A stretch of DNA of 64,000 bases, taken from NCBI RefSeq assembly GCF_942548115.1, contig NZ_OW824151.1, positions 2,976,001-3,040,000 of the forward strand, given 5' to 3'. Positions 1 through 12,000 of this stretch are shown here, piece after piece (positions within the stretch are counted from its first letter, which is position 1; the number at the start of each line of letters is the position of its first letter). Below the pieces are notes generated by a model. The model was not told where the DNA came from. It saw only the letters and a program-made list of their open reading frames with translations, and made no database searches. The DNA comes from Aeromicrobium sp. Leaf245. GTDB taxonomy: Bacteria; Actinomycetota; Actinomycetes; Propionibacteriales; Nocardioidaceae. A program made the translations under genes and the position numbers.

Positions 1-3000
1 TGGTGTCGCCGGCGTCGACGCGGCCCGAGTCGTTGGCGTCCGCGATCGTGCCGCCCGTCTTCTCCAGCTGGACGGCGGCGGCGCGGACGAGCGCGGTCGA
101 CGTCGAGTCGGTCTGCTCGTCCGGGGGCCCGACGACCGAGTCGGCCGTGGCGGTGGCGGTGTTGTTGACGGCGCCGGCGTCGACGTCGGCCTGGGTCAGC
201 TCGTACGGAGCTGCCGTGCAGGTGACCGAGCGGTCGGGAGCAAGCGCGTCGGGCGTGCAGTCGACGACGCCGACGAGCGGGTCGGTGACGGCGACGTCGG
301 TCAGCGCCACGTTGCCCGTGTTCCGGACGGTGAACGTGTAGATGATCGCGTCGCCCGCGCCCACCCGGCCGTCGCCGCCGAGCGCGACGGCACCGGCCTG
401 CTTGTCGAGCGTGAAGGTCGCGGTGCGGGCCAGCGAGGTCTCCGTGCCGGCGGTGTCCTTGGCGGCGTCGCCAGCCGGCGGGTCGGCGGTGACGGTGGCG
501 GTGTTGCGCAGGACGCCGGCCTCGACGTCGGCCTGGGTCAGGACGTAGGTGACCGGGCCGCACGGCGTGGTGCCACCCGGGGCGAGCTCGTCGCTCTCGC
601 AGGCGACCGCGCCGCCGAGCAGCGGGTCGACGACACTGACGTCCGAGAGCGTCACGTTGCCGGTGTTCTCGACGGCCAGGTCGAAGGTGATGGTGTCGCC
701 CGCTGACGGTCGACGGTCGTCGTCGAGGTCCTGGACGGTGCCGGCGGTCTTGGTCAGCTGCACGGCGGGCTCGCGGTCCAGCGACGTGGTCACCGTGTCG
801 TCCTCGGGACCGACGACGCCGTCCTGGCCGAGCGCGGTGGCCGTGGCCGCGTTGACGACCTCGCCGGCGTCGAGCTGCGCCTGCGTGACCGGGTAGGACA
901 CGGGGCCGCAGGTCACGGACCCCTCCGGGCCGAAGACGTCGGTCGGGCACGAGACGGCGCCGAGCAGCGGGTCGTCGACCGTGACGCCCCGCAGCGTGGT
1001 CGTGCCGGTGTTGGTGACGACGAACCGGTAGTCGATCGTGTCGCCCTCGTCGGCGCGGCCGTCGCCGCCGTCGTCGCTGTCGACGACCTCCTTCTCGAAG
1101 GTGAAGGACTCGGCTTGCGCGACGTCCCGGCGGGCGGACGAGTCGTCGCCGACCTCGGTGCCGTCGGCGCCGGTGGCGGTGACGTCGGCGGTGTTCAGGA
1201 CCTCGCCGGCGTCGACGTCGGCCTGGGTCAGCTCGTAGGGCTCGACGGCCGCGCAGTCGGTGATGTCGCCCGGCGCGAGGGTCGTGACGTCGCAGTCGAC
1301 CTCACCGACGAGCGGGTCGGTCACGACGACGTCCCGGAGCGTCACGTTGCCGAGGTTCTCGACCACGAAGGTGTAGGCGATGGTGTCGCCGGCGTCCTCG
1401 CGGCCGGAGTCGTTCGCGTCGACGACCTCGCCTGCGGTCTTGACCAGCTGCACGCCGGCGCCGCGGCCGAAGGTCGTGGTGGTGGAGTCGGCGTCCGGCT
1501 CCGGCGCGCCGACCACTGAGTCGGCCGTGGCGGTGGCGGTGTTCCGGACCTCTCCAGCGTCGACGTCCGCCTGGGTGAGGACGTAGACGTCGGCGGTGCA
1601 GTCGACGGCGTCGCCCGGGGCGAGCGGACCGGCCGGGCAGTCGACCTCGCCGAGGAGCGGGTCGCTCACCGCGACCCCGGTCAGGGCCACGTTGCCGGTG
1701 TTCCGGACGCGGAGGGTGAAGGGCAGCGTGTCGCCCTCGTCGACCCGGCCGTCGGCGCCGAGGACGATCGCGCCGGCCTCCTTCTCCAGCAGCAGGGCGG
1801 GCTCGCGCTCGAGGGGCGTGCGGGTGGCGGCCTCGTCGTCGACAGGGGTGCCGTCGGCGCCGAGGGCCTCGACCGTCGCGAGGTTGGTCCGCTCGCCGGC
1901 CTCGACGTCGGCCTGGGTGAGGACGTAGGTGACGGGGCCGCAGGGCGTCGTGCCGTCGGGCGCCAGGGTGTCGACGGCACACGGGACGGCGCCGCCGAGC
2001 AGCGGGTCCGTGACGGTGACGTCGTCCAGCGTGACGTTGCCGGTGTTCTCCACGAGCAGGTCGTAGGTGATGGTGTCGCCGGCGGAGTCCATGCCGTCGT
2101 CGTCGACGTCGACCACGGTGCCGGCGCTCTTGGCCAGGTCGACGGAGGCGTCCGCCGCGACGTCCTGCGTCTCGGTGTCCTCGACGGGGTCCAGCGCGCC
2201 GCCGCTGCCGATCGCCGAGGCGCTCGCGGTGTTGACGACCTCGCCCTCGTCGACGTCGTCCTGCGTGAGCTCGTACGCCACGGGACCGCAGGTGACGCTG
2301 TCCCCGGGAGCGACGTCGCCGACCGGGCAGTCGACGGCGCCGACCAGCGGGTCGTCGATCGTCACGCCGCGCAGGGTGGTCGTGCCGGTGTTGGTGACGC
2401 GGAACGTGTAGTCGATGGTGTCGCCGGCGTCGGCGCGGCCGTCTGCGCCGGTGTCGACGTCGCCGGCCTGCTTGTCCAGCGCGAGCGACTCGACCTGCCC
2501 GACCTCCTGGCGCTCGGACGCCCCGGCCACGACCTCGGTGCCGTCGGCACCCGTCGCCGTCACGTCGGCGAGGTTCAGGACCTCGCCCGCGTCGACGTCG
2601 GCCTGGGTCAGGACGTAGGGCTCGACGGCGGCGCAGTCGGTGCTGTCGCCGGGCGCGAGCGTCGAGTCGTCGCAGCCGACGTCGCCGACGAGCGGGTCGG
2701 TCACGACGACGTCCTCGAGCGTGACGTTGCCGGCGTTCGTGACGACGAAGGTGTAGCCGACGGTGTCCCCGGCGTCGACGCGGCCGGTGTCGTTGGCGTC
2801 CTCGATCCCGCCGGCGGTCTTGGCCAGCTGGACGGCCGCACCGCGGCCCAGGGTGGTCGACGTCTCGTCCCGGCTGGGCTCCGGCTCCCCCGCCACCGAG
2901 TCGGCCGTCGCGGTCGCGAGGTTGTTGACGGCGCCGGAGTCGATGTCGGCCTGCGTGAGGACGTAGGCGTCGGCGGTGCAGTCGACGGCGTCGCCCGGGG

Positions 3001-6000
3001 CGAGCGGACCGGCCGGGCACGTGACGTCGCCGACGAGCGGGTCGCTCACCGCGACGTCGGTGAGGACGACGTTGCCGGTGTTGCGCACCCGGAAGGTGAA
3101 GGGCAGCGTGTCGCCCGCGTCGACCCGGCCGTCGGCGCCGAGGACGACGGAGCCGGCCTCCTTGTCGAGCGACAGGGCGGGCTCGCGCTCGAGCGGCGTG
3201 AGCGTCTCGGCCGAGTCGGTGGCCGGGTCTCCGACCGGCGGCTCGGCGGTGACGTCGGCGGTGTTGCGGACCTCGCCGGCCTCGACGTCGGCCTGCGTGA
3301 GGACGTAGGTCACCGGGCCGCAGTCCGTGCCCTGGCCGGGGTCGAGCGCCGTGGCCGCGCAGTCGACCGCGCCGCCGAGCAGCGGGTCGTCCACCACGAC
3401 GTCGGTGAGCCGGACGTTGCCGGTGTTCTCGACCCGGAGGTCGTAGGTGATCGTGTCGCCGACCGAGTCCGCGCCGTCGTCGTCGACGTCGACGACGTCC
3501 CCGGCGGTCTTGGTGAGGGTCACGTCGCCCGCTGCGCCGAGCAGCGTGGAGGTCGAGTCGTCGGACGTGACGACGGGGCCCGTGGGGGGCGTGCCCGTGG
3601 CGGTGGCGGTGTTGTCGAAGGACCCGGCGTCGATGTCGTCCTGCGTGACCTCGTAGGTCACCGGTGTGCACTCGACGGCCTCGCCCGGCGCCAGCGGACC
3701 GGCCGGGCACGTGACATCGCCGACGAGCGCGTCCTCGACCACGACGGGGTCGAGCGTCGTGCTGCCCGTGTTCTCGACCGTGAACGTGTAGCGGATGGTG
3801 TCACCCGCGCTGGCCCGGCCCGCGTCGGCGCCGTCCGCGTCGGTGTCGAGCAGGCCGGTCCCGGCGTCCTTGTCCAGCGCCAGGGAGGGGTCGGGCTCGA
3901 GCTCGGTGCGCGTGCCGGAGTCCGCGGAGCGCACCGGGGTGTCGCGCGGGCCGAGGGCGGTGGCGGCCGCGGTGTTGACGACCTCGCCGGCGTCGACGTC
4001 GGCCTGGTTCAGGACGTACGTCGCCTCGCAGGTGACGGAGAGACCGGCGCCGAGGGGCCCGTCAGGGCACGTCACGTCGACGAGCGGGTCGTCGATGGCG
4101 ACGTCGGTCAGCGTCCGGTTGCCGTTGTTCGTCACGAGGAACGAGTACGTGATCGTGTCGCCGGCGCTCGCCCGGCCGGCGTCGCGGCCGTCGTCGTCGG
4201 TGTCCTCGAGGTCCCCGGCGGTCTTGGCGAGCGTCAGCACGTCGTCGGCCTCGAGCGGCACCGAGGTCTCGTCGGTCAGGTCGACGGGGTCCTCGAGCGC
4301 GGGCGGGGCGTCGATCGAGCCCGTGGCCGTGTTGTTGACGGAGCCGGCGTCGACGTCGGCCTGCGTCAGCTCGTACGTCGCCGAGCAGGTCACGGACGCG
4401 CCGGGCGCGACCGGGCCGGTCGGGCAGTCGACGTCGCCGACCGTCGGGTCGTCGACCGCGGGGCCGTCGAGCGTGGTGGCGCCCGTGTTGGTGAAGGTGA
4501 AGGCGTAGGCGATCGTGTCCCCGGCGCTCGCCCTGCCGTCGGCGCCGAGGTCGACGCCCGCGACCTCCTTGTCGAAGGTGTACGACGTGCGCGGCGAGAA
4601 CTCGCGGACGTCGGTGTCCGAGCCCGTGACCACGTTGCCCTCGGGGTCGACGGCCGAGCCGTCGGCGGAGTTCTCGACCTGGCCGGCGTCGACGTCGGCC
4701 TGCGTGAGCGTGTAGGTGCCGTTGCAGGTGGACGTCTGGCCCGGGTCGAGCTGCTCCGGCGAGCACGGGAACGTCCCGCCCAGGGCCGGGTCGGTCACGG
4801 CGATGATGCGCAGGCGCGTCGAGCCCGTGTTGGTGATGGAGAAGGAGTAGTCGAGCACGTCGCCGACGTCCGGGCCGTTGCCGTCCGGGTCCGACAGCGT
4901 GCCGGAGACCTTGTCGATCGTCAGGGTGTTGACCCGCGTGAGCGTCGTGGACGTGGAGTCCTGGTCCGTCACGTCCGCGCCGGCCGGAGGCGTCGCCGTG
5001 GCGGTGGCCGTGTTGTCGAAGGCGCCGGAGTCGACGTCGTCCTGCGTGACCTCGTAGGTCACGGGGTCGCAGTCGACGGACTCGCCGGGCGCGAGCGGGC
5101 CGGTGGGACAGGTGATCTCGCCGACGAGCGGGTCCTCGACCACGACGGGGTCGAGCGTGGTGTTGCCGGTGTTCTCCACCGAGAAGGTGAACGCGATGGT
5201 GTCCCCCGCGCTGGCGCGGCCGGCGTCGCGGCCGTCGGCGTCGGTGTCCAGCAGTCCCCCGGGCGCGGCCTTGTCCAGCTCGAGCGCGGGGCTGCGATCG
5301 AGCTCGGTGCGCGTGCCGGAGTCGGCCGAGCGCACCGGGGTGTCGCGCGGGCCCGTGGCGGTGGCGGCCGCGGTGTTGACGACCTCGCCGGCGTCGACGT
5401 CGGCCTGGGTCAGGGTGTAGGTCGCCTCGCACGTGCGCGTGCCACCCGGGGCGAGGTCGCCGTCGGGGCAGTCGACGTCGACGAGCGGGTCGTCGATGGC
5501 GACGTCGGTCAGCGTCCGGTTGCCGTTGTTCGTCACGAGGAACGTGTACGTGATCGTGTCGCCGGCGCTCGCCCGGTCGGTGTCGCGGCCGTCGGCGTCG
5601 GTGTCCTGGAGGTCGCCCGCGGTCTTGTCGAGCGTCAGCACGTCCTGCGCCGCAAGCGGCACCGAGGTCTCGTCGGTCAGGTCGGCGGGGTCGCCGAGCG
5701 CGGGCGGCGCGTCGATCGAGCCGGTGGCGGTGTTGTTGACCGCTCCCGCGTCGACGTCGGCCTGCGTCAGCTCGTACGTGACCGTGCAGGTGACCGAGGC
5801 GCCGGGGGCCACGTCGCCCGGCGGGCATCCCACGGGGCCCACCGTCGGGTCGTCGACCACCGGGGTGTCGAGGGTGCTGGCGCCCGTGTTGGTGAAGGTG
5901 AAGCCGTAGTCGATCGTGTCGCCGACGCTCGCGCGGCCGTCGGCGCCGAGGTCGACGGCCGCGACCTTCTTGTCGAACGTGAAGGAGGTGCGCGGCTCGA

Positions 6001-9000
6001 GCTGACGGACGTCGGTGTCCGAGCCGTCGACGACGTTGCCCTCGGGATCGACGGCCGAGCCGGTGGCCGTGTTGACGACCTCGCCGGCGTCGACGTCGGC
6101 CTGGGTCAGCGTGTAGGTGCCGTTGCAGGTGGAGGACTGGCCCGGGTCCAGCTGCTCCGGCGAGCACGGGAACGTCTCCCCCAGGGCCGGGTCGGTGACG
6201 GCGATGATCCGCAGCCGCGTCGAGCCGGTGTTGGTGATGGTGAAGGAGTAGTCGAGCACGTCGCCGGCGTCGGTGCCGTTGCCGTCGGGGTCCGAGAGGG
6301 CACCCGAGACCTTGACGATCTCCAGGGTGTTCTCGCGCTCCAGCGTGGTCGACGTCGAGTCGTCGTCCGTGGCGGCGGGCCCGGTCGGCGGGGTGCCGAT
6401 CGCGGTGGCGGTGTTGGCGAACGCGCCCGCGTCGACGTCGTCCTGGGTGACCTCGTACGTCACGGGGTCGCAGTCGACGGAGTCGCCCGGCGCGAGCGGG
6501 CCGGTGGGGCAGGTGACCTCGCCGACCAGCGGGTCCTCGACGACGACCGGGTCCAGCGTCGTGTTGCCGGTGTTGGTGACCTCGAAGGTGAACTCGATGG
6601 TGTCACCCGCACTGGCCCGGCCCGCGTCGTCGCCGTCGGCGTCGGTGTCCTGCAGGCCCTCGGGCGCGGCCTTGTCGAGCGCGATCGCGGGATCGGCGGC
6701 GAGCTCGGTGCGGGTGCCGTCGAGGAGGGACAGCACGACGTCGCCGTCGGGTTCGGCGGCGGTCGCGCCGGCGGAGTTCACGACCTCGCCGTCGTCGACG
6801 TCGGCCTGGGTGAGCGTGTACACGGCCTCGCAGGTGCGCGTGCCGCCCGGGGCGAGGTCGCCCGGCGGGCAGGTGACCGGTCCGAGGCGCGGGTCGTCGA
6901 TCGCGACGCCGGACAGCGTCTGGTTGCCGGTGTTCTCCACGAGGAACGTGTAGGTGATGGTGTCGCCCGCGCTCGCGCGGCCGGCGTCGGGCGTGCCCGC
7001 GTCCGACTGGTCGTCGACGACCGGGCCCGCGGTCTTGTCGAGGGTGAGCCCGTTCTGCCCGACGAGCGCCGTCGACGTGGAGTCCGTCCGCTCGACCGGC
7101 ACCCGGCGCCCCTCGGGTGCCGCCATCGTGGCGGTCGCGGTGTTGTTGACCGCGCCGGAGTCGATGTCGCCCTGCGTGACGACGTAGGTCACTCCGCACG
7201 TGACCGAGCCGCCCGGCGCGACCGCGCCGTCGGGACAGGTCACGGGACCGACGCGAGGGTCGTCGACGTCGGCTGCCGACAGGGTGGTCCCTCCGTCGTT
7301 GGTCAGGACGAAGTCGTACTCGATCGTGTCGCCCGGCTCGACGGGGCCGCCGTCGCCGTCGGCGTCGATGACGGCCGAGGCCTGCTTGTCGAGGGCGAAG
7401 GAGCTGGCGGGCGCGAGGGGTCGCGTGTCGGTGTCGGCGGCCTCGGCGACGGTGCCGTCGGCGTCCTCGGCGGTCGCGGTGGCCTCGTTGACCACTGCGC
7501 CGGCGTCCACCTCGGCCTGGGTGAGCGCGTGGGTGCCGGTGCACGTGACGGTCTCCCCCGGTACCAGCGGCTCGTCCGGGCACGTCACCGCACCCACGAG
7601 CGGGTCGCTGACCGCGAGGCCGGTGAGGGTGCGCGTGCCGGTGTTGGTCACCGCGAAGGAGTAGGCGACGACGTCGCCCGCGTCGACGCCGTTGGCGTCC
7701 GGGTCCGTGGGCGGCGCCGAGGACTTCTCCAGCGACAGGGTGGCGTCGGCGGTCGTGGGCGTCGACGTGGCGTCGGTGTCGTCGACCTCGGGACCGGCGG
7801 GCGGGGTGCCGGTGACGGCGGCGGTGTTGTCGACGGCGCCGGCGTCGACCTCGGCCTGCGTGATCGTGTGGACGCGGACGGCGCACTCCACGACCTGCCC
7901 GGGCGCGAGGCGACCGTCCCCGCAGATCTCGCCGTCGAGGCCGACGAGCGCGTCGTCGAGCCGCACGTCGTCGAGGGTGACGGTGCCGGTGTTCTCGACC
8001 CGGAAGGTGTAGCGGATCGTGTCGTCGGCGCCGACGCGCCCGTCGTCGTCGACGTCACGAGGCGGCTCGGCCACCTTGTCGAGCTCGATGGTCGCGACGC
8101 CGGCCAGCGGCGTCGTGGTCGTCGCCGTGCCGGAGGGCACGATCGCCCCGCGGGGCCCGACCGCCGTGGCCGAGGCCTCGTTGACGACCTCGCCCGCGTC
8201 GACGTCGGCCTGGGTCAGCGTGTAGGTGGCGGTGCAGTCGACGGAGTCGCCCGGGCCGAGGTCGCCCGCGGGGCAGGTGACGTCGACCAGCTCGTCGGTG
8301 ACCGTGACGTCGGTGAGCGTCTGGTTGCCGTCGTTGGTGACGGTGACCGTGTAGTCGATGGTGTCGCCGGCGTCGAGGCGCTCGGAGTCGTTGGCGTCCT
8401 CGACCGGTCCGGCGCTCTTCTCGACCCCCAGGACGTTCGCGGCCACGAGCGTGGTCGACGTGGAGTCCGTGCGCTCCTGCGGCACCTGGCGACCCTCGGG
8501 CGCCTCGAGCGTCGCAGTGGCCGTGTTGTTGACCGCGCCGGAGTCGATGTCCTGCTGCGTCAGCACGTACGTCCGCTCGCACGTGACGGACGCGCCGGGC
8601 GCGACGTCGCCGTCGGGGCAGGTGACCGGCCCGACGCGCGGGTCGTCGACCTCGGCGCCCGACAGGGTGGTCGCCCCCGTGTTGGCCAGGACGAAGTCGT
8701 ACTCGATGGTGTCGCCGGGCTCCACCGGGGCGCCGTCGCCGTCCGTGTCGACCACGGCCGAGGCCTGCTTGTCGAGGGTGAAGGCGCTGCGCGGCGTGAA
8801 GCGCCGGGTCTCGGTGTCCGTGGCAGCCGCGGGGGTGCCGGCGGGGTCGACGGCCTCGGCGGTGGCGGTGTTGACGACCTGCCCGGCGTCGACCTCGGCC
8901 TGGGTCAGGGCGTGCGTGGCGGTGCAGGTGGTCGAGGCGCCCGGGGCGAGGGTGTCGACGGGGCAGTCGACGGCCGCGAGCGGGTCCGCGACCACGAGGT

Positions 9001-12000
9001 CGGTCAACGTCCGCGACCCGGTGTTGGTGACCAGGAAGGAGTAGGCGACCACGTCACCCGCGTCGGGGCCGTTCGCGTCCGGGTCGGTGGGCGCGACCGA
9101 CGTCTTGTCGAGCGTGAGGGCCACGGCGCTGGAGGTCGGCGTGGACGTGGAGTCCGTCGCGTCCAGCCCCTCGCCGGCCGGCGTCTGCGCGGTCACGGTG
9201 GCGGTGTTGTCGACGCTGCCGGCGTCGGCCTCCTCCTGCGTGATCGTGTGCACGCGGACCGCGCACTCGACCGAGCGGCCCGGGGCCAGGCCACCTGTGC
9301 CGCACGGCAGCCCGTCGAGCCCGACGAGCGGGTCGGTCAGCTCGACCTCGTCGAGGGTGACGGTGCCCGTGTTGCTGACGACGAAGGTGTACCGGATGGT
9401 GTCGTCGGCGTCGATGCGGCCGTCGCCGTCGACGTCGCGCGGGGTGTCGGCGACCTTGTCGATCGCGACGTCCGGGGCCCGCGCGACCTCGGTCCGCGTG
9501 GAGTCCTCGGCCGAGGTGACCTCGACGCCGCGGGGGCCCACGGCGGAGGCCGAGGCGGTGTTGAGGACCTCGCCGGCGTCGACGTCGGCCTGGACCAGGG
9601 TGTAGGTCGCCGTGCAGTCGACCTCCTCGCCGGGCTCGAGGTCGCCGTCCGGGCACGTGGCGGCGACGAGCGGGTCGTCGATCGCGACGTCGGTGAGCGT
9701 CTGGTTGCCGTCGTTGCGGACCGTGAACGTGTAGGCGACCGTGTCGCCCGCGTCGACGCGGTCGGAGTCGTTCGCGTCGACGACCGGGCCGGCCACCTTG
9801 GCGAGCGTGAGGGTGTTGGCCGCCGCGAGCGTCGTGGAGGTGGAGTCGGTCGACGGCGCGGGATCGGTCCGGCCCTCGGGGGCGTCCAGCGTGGCGGTCG
9901 CGGTGTTGTTGACCGCGCCCGCGTCGACGTCGGCCTGCGTGAGGTCGTACGTGACCGAGCAGGTGACCGAGGTGCCCGGGGCGACGGGCCCGTCCGGGCA
10001 GGTGACCGGTCCGACCCGCGGGTCGTCGACCTCGGCGCCCGACAGGGTCGTCGCGCCGGTGTTGGTGAGGACGAAGTCGTAGTCGATGGAGTCCGCCGCC
10101 TCCACCCGTCCGTCGCCGTCGACGTCGGTGGGGTCCGCGGCGACCTTGTCGAGGACGAACGCGCTGCGCGGGGCGAAGGTCCGCGTCTCGGTGTCGGTGG
10201 CGTCGACGTCGACGCCCTGCTGGTCCGTGCCGGTGGCGTCGGCGGTGTTGACCACCTGGCCGGCGTCGACGTCGGCCTGGGTCAGGGTGTGGGTGCCCGC
10301 GCAGGTGGCCGAGTCGCCCGGCTCCAGCGTGCCCGGGGCGCAGTCGAGGTCGGCCAGCAGCGCGTCGGTGACCGCGACGTCGTCGAGGGTCGTCGTGCCG
10401 GTGTTGGTGACAACGAGCGTGTAGTCGACGGTGTCGCCCGCGTCCGGGCCGTTGGCGTCGAGGTCCTCGACCGGGTCCGACGTCTTCGCCAGGGCGAGGG
10501 AGCTGGCGCGCACGAGCGGGGTCGAGGTGCTGTCGACGCTCGTGACGTCGTCACCCTCGGGCGGGGTACCGGTCGCGGTGGCCGTGTTGTTGACCGCGCC
10601 CGCGTCGGCCTGGGCCTGGGTGATGGTCAGGACGATCGGGGTGCAGTCGACGGTGGTGCCCGGGCGCAGCGGGCCCTCGGGGCAGGTGACCTCGCCGAGC
10701 AGGGCGTCGTCGACGGTGACGGGGTCGAGCGTGACGGTGCCGGTGTTGCGCACGGCGAACGTGTACCGGACGGTGTCGCCGGCGCTGATCCGCCCGTCCT
10801 CGTCGGTGTCGACCGGAGTGCCGGCCTCCTTGTCGAGCAGGACGGACGCGGTCGTGGGCAGCGGCGTCGTCTCGACGGCCGGCAGGGACTCCACCAGCGC
10901 GCCGCCGCGTGCGGCTGCGGTGGCCGTTGCGGTGTTGACGACCTCGCCCTCGTCGAGGTCGGCCTGGGCGAGCGTGTACGTCGCCGTGCACGTCCGGGAG
11001 GCGCCGGGGGCCAGCTCGCCCTCCGTGCAGGTCACGTCGACGAGCGGGTCGTCGATGGCGACGTCGTCGAGCGTCCGGTTGCCGTCGTTCGTGACGGTGA
11101 ACGTGTAGGTGACGGTGTCGCCGGCGTCGAGGCGGTCGGAGTCGTTGGCGTCGACCGGGTCACCGGCCTCCTTCGCGAGCCGCAGCACGTTCGCCGGCGC
11201 GAGCGTCGTGGAGGTGTCGTCGGCGCGGGGCAGGGGCTGGGGCCTGCCCTCAGGTGCCCGCATCGTCGCCGTGGCCACGTTGTTGACGGCGCCGGAGTCG
11301 ACGTCGGCCTGCGTCAGGACGTAGGACTTCGTGCACGTGAGGGACGCGCCGGGCGCGATCGCGGTGGTGGGGCAGGTGACCGCGCCGAGCCGCGGGTCCT
11401 CGACGTCGGCGCCGGAGAGCGTCGTGGCGCCGTCGTTCGTCAGGACGAAGGAGTAGGCGATCGTGTCGCCCGCGTCGGCGCGCCCGTCGGCCCCGGTGGC
11501 CACCGCGGCGGCCTGCTTGTCCAGGCTGAAGGACGAGGCCGGGGTGAAGGGTCGGGTGGCCGTGGCCTGCGCGGCGACGGCGACGCCGCCCGGGGCGGTG
11601 GCGGTGGCGGTGGCGGTGTTGACGACGCGCCCGGCGTCGACGTCGGCCTGGGTCAGCGTGTACGTGCCGGTGCAGTCGAGGGAGGCGCGCGGCCCGAGCG
11701 TCGTCGCGCCGCAGGCGAGGTCCGGCAGGAGCGGGTCGGTGACGCGGACGCCCGTGAGCGTCGTCGTGCCGGCGTTGCGGGCGGTCACCGTGTACGCGAC
11801 GGTGTCGCCGGCGTCGGGGCCGTTGCCGTCGAGGTCCTGCACGGCGCCCGCGGTCTTGGTCAGGGCCAGGGCGGAGGCGCGCTGCAGCGTGGTGGACGTG
11901 CCGTCGATGCTCGTGACGGCCGGTCCCGTCGGCGGCCGGCCGGTCGCGGTGGCCGTGTTGTTGACCGCGCCCGCGTCGGCCTGGGCCTGGGTGATCGTCA

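Noticed and set aside
1302..3710. Long minus-strand frames rich in Arg and His within the giant gene (also at 4062-6167, 6603-7886, 11250-12401, 13524-15965)
   Set aside because: They are out of frame with the continuous DUF11-like frame and encode low-complexity Arg/His/Gly sequence caused by high GC.
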